Of a stretch of DNA of 64,000 bases, positions 35,848 to 56,936 are shown in pieces. Within the stretch, counting starts at the first letter, position 1. Every line of letters begins with the position of its first letter. The position numbers were made by a program, and so were the translations under genes. Source of the stretch: Brugia malayi (Eukaryota > Nematoda > Chromadorea > Rhabditida > Onchocercidae); the NCBI RefSeq assembly GCF_000002995.4, contig NW_025062475.1:7196187-7260186 (forward strand), in the 5' to 3' direction. A model generated the notes under the pieces. It had not been told where the DNA came from, did not search any database, and was given only the letters and a program-made list of their open reading frames with translations.

Positions 35848-36427
35848 TTTACTTTTTTCTGATCAAAAGCTGTAGTTATGAATATTTAAACTGCTGCTTC
35901 AAAAAGTCTTGTGCGAAATGCTAAATGAATGTAGAAGTTTTTTTTTTTTGAATTCTATGGTATTGTAATATTTTAACAGTTTACTAGTTATAGGGACCTT
36001 TTCGTTACTGTAATATATTGGATATTACTGACTCATTTATCGCTTGAATCTTAGTTCAATACATTTTCAAATTTAGTGATATTGTATGTAGTAAAGGTCT
36101 TATGAACTCTTTCCTCATTAATTTAGGAAAGTTTCAAGTCATATAGTTTCGGTCTTCGAAAATTGTTTATTACGTTGAAGCTTTAAATATATTTTCCGTT
36201 GTCCATTCTGAAAGATCCAGATCTTTGTCATATATTTGATTGGTTGTTGTTTTCAAATGTTTTTTGACATAAAATGTTAGCCTTATTTTAATGATATTCA
36301 GAGACAGGCAGAGTGCTGTAGATATTTTATCTTAGTCCTTTTCCCTGGTGTTCTATATTTATTGTCATCCAATTATCAGTTGTTAAATGAATGCTTGCAT
36401 TCGTACGAAATGATGTAAATATCCTAT
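35848..36427. other. Short convergent intergenic region
   Basis: Non-coding A+T-rich sequence between the 3' ends of the plus-strand RSRC2-like gene and the minus-strand MOSPD2 gene. It should hold both 3' UTRs. No other feature seen. Confidence 0.6.
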
Positions 36428-39400
36428 TCATAGTTCGGAATTAAAGAAAGGATTATTTGAAGAAGATGGGAATTTGGAGCAGAAATCTTTTTGAAGATTT
36501 GATGTAAAATATCGATGCTGCCAGATGAATGATAGCAATTGGAGCACGATAATAAAAGCCATCAAGATCATGATGATATTTTGTCGGCAAACCACTCGTG
36601 TCTCCAACGTTTTCACCAGTGTTATCTAAAAAATGGAGTTTGGTTTGAAACCTACATTAGTTTTATCCACTTTAATACAATACCACTAATCAACAAGAAT
36701 AATCATTAGTGGGTGTCGCGTTGTGGACGGAGTTGGTGATGCAGTAGTTCAGTGTATGTGTTTGTGTATCAATAAGCATTGTTCAAGAGTTCGCTGATGC
36801 TCGAGTAGCGGTAGTGATTAAGAATCTACTACTGCTTGAAAAACTAATGAGAACAGCACTGCAGATGTCTGAACCAATGAACCGCTCTTTATTTCAGATT
36901 CCAATTAATAATCGATGTGATTCTGGTTTAAAATACCTGATATCTCCTTTCCCTAAAGTACATCTCCTTTTTCTCCTTTCTCTAAAAATTTAGATCTGAC
37001 TGTTTAGGCTTGCGTAATATGCCAATTAAATTCTACTTACTGTGCTGACAGGAAGGTTACTTTCGCTTTCCTTTATGGTGGAATCCATTAATTCTGCAGT
37101 AGCTGTTGCCATATGGTTTTCAACAGATAATCGACACCTTAGCTTGTGCTCCACTTTTGTTTCTTCACTCGAGTGTTTCCAAACACTTCCAAAACTTTCA
37201 GTGCTTTCTCCGTTTGTTTCGACTGCCATTAGGAGTAATTTCTCGTGTGGAACCGAATTCCGGAATTCTATAACTAATTCGCTTTGGTCCAGTTGATGTA
37301 ACTGTTTTAGTGGGCAAAAATTTTTTTTTTTTTTTTGTTTTCAGAAGAAGGATTTTATGGCGATATCAATTATGATGCATTTAGGTGTGCAATATTCATA
37401 ATTCAAGTATGTCACAAAAAATTTCAAGCGATTAATTGGAGAAAATTTTTATTTGTACCTACCATGCTGTAAATAAACTCGGATGAATTCAGTAGCACCG
37501 GGAGCAACAGTCCCAGTACTTGGACGTATGCGGAACTTCTCTGGCGAAGTGATTTTGATTTTATATGCAACATTTCGAATACTTTCGTTCTTCAGGACTA
37601 TGACATCGGCCATATCGTTTTCACCACTCACGTGATTCAATGTCAATTCTTCACGTGGACTAGATTTCATTCATTTTTAAAAAAAAAATATTGCATTTTA
37701 AATTCTGCTTGGGTTTGATGAACACATGTAGAGAAGCCATAAGATGTAACTGTAACAGAAACAATCATTCTTGAAGTGCATTTATCACTCTAACAGTGAA
37801 GTTAATCAATTCCAATATATAAGTGTGCATATGTATATTAGGATACTGGTAATCTCTTTCGATGAGAAGATCTGTTTGTTCTCAACGAGAAATATGTGGC
37901 AAAAACTAACCAGATAGAAAGAAATTTGACCTTAGCATAATCTTTGATTGGAGTGTGTAAACGTGCCTCAGCCAAAGGTCGTAAAGCTTGAGGTAAGCCA
38001 TTTCGTTTAGTGGCAGAAGGTACAAGTTGTGATGAGGAAGTTAATGAAGTGCCTCGGCTCGTGTTTTCTTCCTCAAATGTGACGGACTGCAATAATTTTA
38101 AGGACTATGGCTGTGAAAGACTTACCGTTTCTGATAACAGAAAGAGTTTGTAAAATGCTGATTCTTCATTCTTTCAGCTGAAGATTGTGAGGATGATTTA
38201 GTTCATGTAGTCAGATTAATGAAACATACTCTTCTGGAACCCAAGTTATTGAAGTACGTTGTATCATTGAACGGCACATCGCTATTTGCAGTATCGTTTT
38301 GAAGTGTATCTTGCTGGTTGTAAATAAGTTCACTCGAGGGCGATCGTAATGGTATACATCTAGCCAATTCATCCATCGTGAACATAAAATTGTCCTGAAA
38401 TCTTCAGTACTTAAAAAAACGGATAAATCATTTATGGACATTAAGCGATCGGAAATGCTTACTCTGTCATTCTTTTAAATCTATTTAATTAAAATTCTTC
38501 CAGAAATCAAATTCACACGACTTTAAATTTTAGTCTACATAAGTTAAGTTACAATGCACTAAACAGTTTTAAATCATAAGTAAGTCACTTTTTATCACAT
38601 CAGCTACTTTAATAATTATGCTCAAATTAATAAATGTCATCATAGCTAAAACAGTCTCTTCTTGAGCAACGCAAAAGTGTAAAGAGAAGCATCGAGATAT
38701 AGCTGATATATGTTAGGATCGGGATATCAATATCACATTCATTTCTCTGGTTCATCTTTAATGAATTCTTTTTGGTTTACACTTGTCTTAACAACGTCTC
38801 TCGCTTTAACCGCAATCATCATCATTCTTAGAGAAATGAAATAATGGTCGAATCGGGCTGGAGTTAGAGGTCTGCAGAAGAAAAAGTGTCTAAACATTCA
38901 CTCCGTGCATATGTTCCTGTGTCACATTTAGAGCTTATTTTAAGTTTACGTCTACTTGAAAAGCTGAAAGAAGAAAATACAACCGAAGAATCTGAATGAT
39001 TCATAACAAAGTGTCGTGTCACATGAAAATTTTTGATAGAAATGTAAACAAAAAAGTAGTCTTCAGTTATCATTTTTAGAGAAATGCTGCTGCAAAAAGT
39101 TTATAATGAAATGAGCAATTCAAGCGAACGAGATAGGAAACGCTTTTTTACGAGCAGCGATGTCGACTTGAAATGCATCCTCTATGCCATTGATTACACA
39201 TTTTTGCTAAGCTATGAACTTCATAATTTCGAAAAGTTCTTTAATCGAAAATTAAAAAAAAAATCTTGCAGGATTTGGAAAAAATTTCAAAGTCGACTGA
39301 TTCAAACTTTCAAGCAACACAAAATTCCCAACTTAACGAAATGCTTTTGCTCCACCAGAATTAGAGTGCTCCACTTATTAGCAATTATTTTTGCGAATAA

Positions 39401-42099
39401 TTAGTTTCTTGATTTAAGGCACCACTAAGATTACTGAAAATTTCCAAAGATTTCCTCCTTCTGAACAATTTTTAAATAATCTCCCACAAAAAAACGGCGT
39501 AATAACTATTCCACAATATGAAATTTAATCGGACGTAATATGGAACTATCAAATGAAAACTGGTGAAGTAAAAAAATTATCTGAAGAATATTTGTTTTCG
39601 GTGATTGCTTGAATTATAACCTCTCCTACCGAAATTATTTATTGACATTAATTACTTAAAAGCGTTTTAAAAATTTTGTGACGTTTCTATCAGCAGCAAA
39701 AATATAAAAAGTGAAACCTGAAAATTCTATTAATGTTATAGGTTTAAAAAGACACCAGTTATTCTTATATTAATATTAATTGCAAAGTTACAAATAGCAA
39801 AATAATCAGTTATCAAAGATGAATTCCGTTTAACTATGAGAAATTATAACAGTATTTCGGACGAAGAAGAGGATCTCATACTATTTACAATATCTGTACG
39901 CAAAAAATAAACTTCTAATGACAATAAATGCCATAATGATCTGAGCGATTCTATTACTTTATGGGAAGAGATTTAGAATAAATGAAAAAGTCTTTTTCAT
40001 TTCATTTTTAAAATCTTGGATATTTTTCGCAAATATGTGTTTCTATATGATGTCAAAATAATCCTCAAAATATTATCGCAAAAAACGAACTAGCAACTTC
40101 ATCTTCAAGATCTTCTGAACCGTCATAATTAGCACTCATTATCCTTTACAATTTTTTAGTAGTGGTAACTAAAAAACTGATTATCAGTTCACTTTTTGTG
40201 AACACAAGACTGAAATCTACGGTATATCCACATATCATATACTTAATACTCGTCCTCATAGAGTGGTTGAAACTGCTGACGGATACATCATCATAAATTA
40301 TTCTTTTTTTCGAATAACTTTTGAATTTTAAAACAGTTCTGAGTGATTATAAAAATGCGAATTGGATGATTATATCGTTTAAAAATCTACTTCAAAGTTC
40401 CAAGAACTCTAAATTTATATACCACCTATCTAATTTCCAACATTTTTAAATGGCACGGAAGCAGCTAGATTCTGAATTTAAGTACGATTGATTTCCAAAT
40501 GAACAACAAAGAGATTTTGGAAGCGTTTTTCTGTGTTAGGACCTAAATTATCCATCATTTTTTTAATTCTGAACCTGTAAATAAGAAAGCCGCATTCCAG
40601 GTTTCTATTAGAGTATTAAAATAATATTATTATGGAACCATACCTGGCCACCATAACGTTTTGGAATGTACGGTAATGGTACATGTGCTGAAAGTGAAGA
40701 ACGTTTGACATATTGAAGAAGACGTTGCATTTCAGGCGACATCCAGGTACGTAGCAGTATCCAAGATGCTTTCAATAGTCCCGGATTTTCGAAAATTAGC
40801 AGTGATGTTAAACAACTTGGATAGTAATATTTGCATGAACGAATGATGAATTTAATCAAATCCAGATCCTATAATTTCCTCTACACTACTCACAGGCACA
40901 AAATATAGGTAGCACGAGCAATACTATGAAACATATCTTTTCGAATGAACTTTCTAAATCTAAATTCCTAAAAATATATATTTCCTCAATTGTCAATGTT
41001 TATAATTTTTCTAACACTTAATAATTTCATTCACAGATATCAATCCCAAAAAATCACATAACCAGATGATACATATTCACTTGGTATTTGTTTATTAATA
41101 TTGTCTAGATGATACATATGACACTGGTGATGAAGTTTTACCATATTTTGTAAACAGCATAACGACATGTCAAATAGCAATGTGATCGGCGCTGCTTGCA
41201 GTTCCATTGTATGTCGTTCAAGCCAATAAATTATTAACTTATCACTATTTTGTTGTCCGATAACGTGTTGTCGCATATTTATCCACACTTCAAAAATGAT
41301 TTCAAATGTCATCAAAACGCAGTGAAAAAATCATTACACGATATATTGACTCTGAGCTACTCTCACTGCTATCACCTCTATCATTATTATCATCGTTATG
41401 ATCAGTACAGTCATTATTATTCATCACATACGATGAAAATGCATTTCATAACTAAAACCGACTTACATATTGATGAACCGTTGCAATCTTTGCCATGTAT
41501 ATATGCCAAACCTCTATCTAACAATGGTTTAAGTTCCAGCAAACTAATGTCTGCAAAAGGTAACTAAATGTCATTGAAAAATCTGACTTAAAACATTCGA
41601 CGCAAATGGAAAATAATAAAACTTATAAGATTTTAAATTATTCTAGAAGTCGTGATAAATTTATTTCTGACTTTTCGAAATATATGCAAACAGTTTTACT
41701 ATCAACACAGAAGGAACGTCGCCATTTGAGACACTCAACAATCACCGAGTATGTTACATCCACATCATAATGATATGCAAGAAGAAATGACAATGGCCAC
41801 CAGTCTTCCGTAAATATTCGGTTCAAATCATTGTTGGATACTTTGGCCCCAGCAACAGACTGTGTTAACATTTTCTATAATTTAAACCTATATAATTTGA
41901 ATTAAAAATAAGCATTTCGAATTTTAAGAATTGGCATTATGGATCATATCGATGGTTAAACTAGACCTACAGAGGCGCTTATTTGTGAAGTCATTCGTCC
42001 AGTGTTCTTAACCGGATTTTTTAAAATAAGTACCTTTCGCAGGCGTTTTCGTAACACCTGTAGCAGTTCATAGCATTCTTCGCCGGCTGTCATAGTCAT
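36428..42099 (-). CDS. mospd2: MOSPD2 orthologue (CRAL-TRIO + MSP domain, tail-anchored)
   Basis: Ten exons: 42034-42099, 41700-41874, 41467-41550, 41142-41287, 40644-40868, 38230-38394, 37911-38086, 37463-37659, 37041-37267, 36428-36625. They encode 552 aa (human about 518). A CRAL-TRIO/Sec14 module (about 25-235) has RGLAYIHGKD, DKLIIYWLERHT, LIKFIIRSCKYYYPSCL and LPYIPKRYGGQ. A Ser/Thr linker follows. The MSP/VAP domain (about 345-465) has PREELTLNHVSGEND, NVAYKIKITSPEKFRIRPS and VAPGATEFIRVYLQH, then EKLLLMAVE and VEHKLRCRL. A C-terminal membrane anchor is at about 503-522 (NIIMILMAFIIVLQLLSFIW). MOSPD2 sits in the ER and uses its MSP domain to hold FFAT-motif proteins at contact sites; the CRAL-TRIO part binds membranes or lipid droplets. 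Start 42099 or the in-frame ATG at 42093. The intron after exon 5 is 2.25 kb. The join of exons 8 and 9 is the least certain. Confidence 0.93.
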
Positions 42100-42161
42100 C
42101 GAATACAACAACAATTGGTGGAAGACTTTGAATGAAACAGTGAAGTTGAAGTTCAGTGTGT

Positions 42162-42208
42162 TTGTGTATGTGTGTGTGTGTGTGTGTGTGTGCGTGTGTG
42201 TGTGTGTT
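42162..42208. repeat. (GT)n microsatellite
   Basis: Imperfect GT repeat with single interruptions (tatg, tgcg), immediately upstream of the MOSPD2 start. Confidence 0.95.
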
Positions 42209-51235
<9,027 letters not shown>

Positions 51236-54200
51236 AGACGACTCTCTTTACTAATTATTCTTCTCTACAAGTAATTACACTGATTAGTTTTTTGTTTATT
51301 TTAATACATCTTTAAAAAATGCATCTTATTTTGTCTTAATAACTTATCACTTCTGAAAGAAAAAATTTTCCTTGTTTTCCTCCAGAGTTTGTAGCTGCTT
51401 TGTTTCCGCACAGCACTTGTGATCTACTAACTTTTGAGTTTTTCGGTGAGCTTTTTTTAGAACAAAAAAGTACTAGACATATACTGTAAATGTGAAACAG
51501 ATAACAAAACCAGGTCCAATAACTATTATGCTTGAGATTAAGCACAGTTTTGTAGTGTTGGAAAAGTAAGTGTTGCTTTTGTTTCATGTTTTTTAAGTTT
51601 TTATTTGAAACTAATTCTTTTAGTATTTAGTGATTCTACAGATTGTGATCCGACAGAAAGCTGGAGTTGTTATGGCCTGGGAGTTGGTTACGAGTTTCGG
51701 TAATTTATTTTTGACAGGTCATCTTCTATAATTCGCGTCAAAAAAAAGCTTCAGGACGCATTCCTATGCTTCAGTGCCTTTGTTTCTTATTCTCTCGCTA
51801 ACTTTGTTTTTGATGAAACCAACTTCATATTTGCTCATTCATATGGATTTCTTTTTTTGGTTTCCTGTTGCTGAATGTTTTTCTGGATTGAACTATGAAT
51901 GCAGTGTTTGATTTAATGGTTGTTTTAATGGTATGAAAATTCAATTTTTCTTTGTGCCTGATTTTACTATTTACGACCATTGATGAGGCAAAATTTTTTA
52001 GTAAGTAATTTGAGATATGGGTGTTAAATTTTTGCATTGGATGTATACATTTTCATCGATTATAATGAGGAAGTTGTTGAGACATACATTCGGATTTTCA
52101 GTACATAAGAATTGGTAGTTAATAGTCGGTACGTTACTCTTATGTGTGGTCTCGAAGTTGATTTGTGATGACTTGACTATTAGCAATTTCAGTTGTGGAG
52201 CACAAGATTGCTACTTTTAATGAGAGGATGATTCGCTTGGGGTTGTGATTGCAGTTCACTTCTGTACATTTCTCCATTTCTCCAGCCAGTCCTCGTTTTT
52301 TTTTTTTTTTGCTTTAATTGGTCCTTTTGTTTCTATTTAGATTTTAACTTTTTTTAAATGCAGGAAAATTAGAAAATGATAAAGGCTTTTAAATTGTTTA
52401 ATAACAGAGAATGAAAAAATTTGCACATTGCGTGGGTTCTTTGGCCACCTCAAGAATGAGAAGTTAAAATTTGAGTATTAAATGGTGGAAGGGGTGGCGC
52501 CACTATTGAACACTTTTCTTTTTAGAGTTCGATATAATTCTGGAATTTCGGAATCTTTGCAGTGCCAATATCATTAAACTTATAAAGTTTCTATGATTTG
52601 AATTGTGTCTGCTGAATTACCTGTGGATATATAAATCCTTGAACATTTTAATATTTTGTGAATGTTCATATTTGTTTTGCATAAGCAACAATTTACTAAG
52701 GTCCTAAAAATATACTGCAATACTTCAAACAAATAGATATATTTCTGTTTGCGTGTCACATTCATAAACCTCCTGTTAAGTGGTGTGACAATTTTTGTTA
52801 AAGGTCAGTTTTATGCGAATAGTTATCGGTTGGGGTTTCAAATATTTTCAGTGCAGACATACAGAAGCAGTCCGAATTTATCGAGAATTTGGCAGGTTGG
52901 ATTGAACAGCTGTTAGTTGTAAGAAACAGGCAGAAAAGTGTTTTAACATATCGATCTCAAAGCATGAAAAAGTGCTATTAAAAAGTTCGGTAGCATGTGT
53001 TTGTATGCTGTAGGGCATGACGTAGACAGTCTGAAAACCTCATCATGGCTCTTAATTTCGACTGCTTTTTGGAAACTGTTTCGGGACTTTCGGACTTATT
53101 GTCCGATTAGTGAGGACAAGATTTTAAGAGCATGAATTGTACTCACAAATTCAACAATTTGGGCTATATTGTGGGAAGATGCATTTGATACTTTCGCCTC
53201 ACGTTGTTACCAGCTGATGAGGGTCTAATCTTTTTTCGCGAAAATTCTGCCAATTTTTTGGTCGATGTGTATTTTATCTTAAAATATTGTCTATACGTTT
53301 TTATGAGTTTAAAAAATAGTAATTCAGTTTATGACGGTTGGTGTGACAGGAAGCTGCAGCAAACTCAGTAGGTTCTTCATTGTTTGATACAAAAGCTTGA
53401 AATGCTAATATTGGTTTGTGTGACAATCAGCCTAGAATTTGTAGATGTACAGAAACATGAAAAATGTGTTATTCAAATAAAAACAAATATAGGAAAATTA
53501 TAGGAAAAAATACAGGATATAGGAAAAAAATGTAAGTTGAAAATCATTCATTTACAAAAACTAGAATGATGTATAGTGGTTTTTCAATCATTTAGAGAAC
53601 AAGAAATATATTGGATATCCGGCTGGTACAAAGCAAAACTATTAACTAGTTGCTTTAACATGACTCTGTTCAGTTAGTAAGTATAACTAAAGATTTTGGT
53701 GAAGCAAAATTGAGACGTGAATTGTGAAATACACTGTTGCAATTTTGCTTGTTTATAATGTAAAAGAAAATTATTTACTGCGAGATGTGAGACGTTTTAG
53801 AGAAATATTTCTTCCGTTTAATACTTTTTTTACGTCTTGGAAATGAGATGTAAGAATGGAAATATGCACTGATTTTTCGGTGTTTTGTTCAGATTTTCAT
53901 TTGAAAATGGAATAAATGAGAAAAGGACATAAAGGTAGAATTGCTTTCGAGAAAATGGAAGCTATAAAGTGTCATGACAATTGCTTATAGAAAACGTTTG
54001 TTCACATTTTATAGACACTCTGTAGTGACATTATTTTCTGTAACATTTTAATTTTTTAGTTCTCTCGTCAATTCTTTTTAATTTCATTTTCATTTTTAAA
54101 AAATTCGAAAGCAAGTTTAACTGTCGTGTAACCGTACTAATTTGTTGATTGTAACACGACAGGTTTTTTCATATTTATGTACTGATAAAGTCATTCATAT

Positions 54201-56936
54201 ATTGCAATTGTATAATTTAATTTACAACTTTCTTTTTAAACAAAGTTTCTAATTTTTTTCCAAAATTTCAAGTGACTATTCTGACATAAACGAAAATATG
54301 GCGCAGAAACATTGTGATATTGGTATTTAAATAATTAATTAAACTTGATTTTTTGCAATGCTTCATTCCACTATTTATAGCAGCAAATAGTTTTTGTAAG
54401 CTGTTGAAGCTAATCTCTCATTCGTCTGTTAGATGAAATTAAAAACCCTAGATTTATAATGCATAAGCGTAACTGCGTTCAACCGAAATCTATGTAAACG
54501 CAAGATGAGAAAATTTATACAAATGAAACATTTCAAAAGGATTTCATTTAGAGAAAAAGAAATACATAAGGTGTTGCAATATTTGATCGTGTTCTGTTTG
54601 TACGTTGATCATTATGGTAAACGGGATCTTTTTTGGTTCAGTAGTCTACATATTTTTTTTTTTCTTTTCAACTATCATAGAAACGCAGTTTTAGAAACGG
54701 GGACTGATAATAATGACCTTGTCGTGCACTTTTTTATTCTTTAAAATGATCAAATTTGATCTGTCCATATTCGGGTCGCATGTCCTTACCAATAACATTT
54801 TTCCAATCTGTAATATTTCGGTTCAGCAGATACCATCAATTTTATATTATTTCCTGACAATCCTTCGTGCTTCACTCTCGATACGATCGACAGTAATTTG
54901 GAACTTCTCTGCTCTATTATGCTTTCTTGTTCGATGTTCAATTATTTCATTGTCTTCAGTATTGCTTGACCTTATTAGAGCCTATAGAAAGATTGCTTCA
55001 TTCTGCTTCTTCTTTCCTTCCTTCTGTCGACCTTTTTGATCCATTTCTTATGTGATACTAACGATGTCAACATCATCTTCGTTCATTCTTTTTTATACAT
55101 TTCTCTTTCATAACCGTTTGAAACAATTACCCATCTCCCTCTCTCTCTCTCTCATCTATTTCATTCTGCATTTTGTTCTTGATTTAGTTTCTATTTAAAT
55201 GAATAAAAAAGTGTTTAAAATTTCAATCGAGTAGTGCTCATCCGTTCTTCCAATCATTTCATCTTATGTTTCACATCTGAAATTAAAAATCCATCAATTC
55301 TGTGGGGATAAGTTCCATCAAAATAAATTGTTTCTTTTTCCAGCATAAAGTTCACTCGGTGACAGTATCCATAGTAAGAGCAGAGTCTGCTTGAATTTAT
55401 TAAATGTTGTTTACTCCTTATATTTTAATCCAGATGTACTTATATGTGTCATTATGTCAGTAATTTTTGAGTTGTTCACAACATCGCAATCTTAGTAATT
55501 TAAAATTCAAACAGTTTCTTAGTCTGCTGTCAAGTCCCCTTCAACTTTAAAATAAATTATTTGATAGCTAATTTTTTACGACTTTCATAGCTGTTAGTTA
55601 CAATGAATTACTGGGAGATGAAATGTAGATCTTTTTGTTCCTCTTATTAATCGTTAACTGAAAGTTATGATTTTGTCACAATTTCAAATAATGAACTATC
55701 TCTATTCCACTTCTTTGAAATGTGTATGCATGTATTCAAAAGATTTATGTTCAGTCAATGAGTTTTTAGCAGCCAGGGATTTTGATAATCTATATCGTAG
55801 TAAGCAATAAATTGTTTTATCCTTCAGCAAATACTACTTTCCGTTTTTCCTGCAATGTCTTCTGAACTGACAATTCTGATACTGAAAGTTTCTAGTCATC
55901 TTCAACCCAGAATATACTAGATTATTTTTATCCCAGAATAAATTACTTTTGCATTTGAATTTTCTAGCATGTAGCTGTATAAAGATTCGATAATTTTATT
56001 ATTCGTTAATATATTTAGGATACGTTTTTATTTATTTATTTTTTTGACACGGATGTCATTAAAATTTTTTCTATTTGATTCTTTTAACATGAAATCTCTA
56101 ATAAGTATGGCACCGTTTCTTGCATGAAAAACTCAAGTTTCCTGTAATATATTTTTGTTTGACTCAAAACTGATTTGTTTTCACTAACATTTATTCTGTT
56201 ATCTTTACCAAAACTATCAATCCTCCTCAGGTGTTATGAGATATGAGAGATGCCTGAATAAACAGTATTTTCATAGACGGACAGTTTGGAATTAAAAATT
56301 GACAATCAAAAAACAATCGGAAAACTTTTTTTTATAAGAAGTGCGAGAGAGTGATTACTGTTAGAATTTAAAAAGCCTTATTCTGAAATTTTCATCTTTG
56401 TTTGTAATTGACGAAGAATAATTCCTACAATTTCGGTTGAGATTTATCTAAGGTTATATACAAAGCTATGACGGAGTTATAGGAATTGTAAATAAGAATA
56501 AAATGTCAGTGTTATGCAGCCACAAATTTTACGGCAATGTACATACACATTTTAAATTTATGTCTAAACTATGTTTGTTTGCTTTGTTATTGAATTGAAT
56601 CAGTTATGCATATAAGGACTGTTTTATACATACTGTTTAACAAATAGCGAAAAAGACACCTTTTGGTAGACTATTATTTCAAAAGGTATCGGAAGCAAAG
56701 ATTATTCACTTATTCAGTAACATAATTTCATTTGTAGGGAAAGAACTTAACGAAAATACTACATATTTCTGGCTAAAAGAAATTTTTCAGCTTTAGTATA
56801 TTTAGAAAAGAAATTAGGCTTTATTGAGTGAAAAAGATATCAATTTTCACATCAGTCTGCGCTTTAAATACCATCAAAATGCGAAATTGGTAGTAAGTAA
56901 AAAAATTGTTGATTTTCAAATTTCCAATTTTAGCAA
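51236..56936. other. Long gene-poor interval between rsks-1 and the SDR gene
   Basis: About 5.7 kb without a supported coding exon on either strand. The sequence is T-rich on the plus strand. Frames at 51336-51587, 52580-52765, 54505-54744 and 54713-55039 have no domain or convincing splice context. A tctctctctctctc run is at about 55139-55153. Confidence 0.5.

Noticed and set aside
37042..37296. Plus-strand 84-codon frame
   Set aside because: Antisense shadow of the MOSPD2 exon at 37041-37267.
39084..39404. 106-codon plus-strand frame as a gene nested in the MOSPD2 intron
   Set aside because: It starts after an acceptor-like tttttag and has an internal cttgcag, so a small spliced protein is possible, but there is no homology, codon use is A+T-driven, and exon 5 and exon 6 of MOSPD2 join well without it.
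40065..40139. Short acidic minus-strand frame (MSANYDGSEDLEDE) as an extra MOSPD2 exon
   Set aside because: Its phase does not fit between exons 5 and 6, and the direct junction matches the family (GGQ then DNF).
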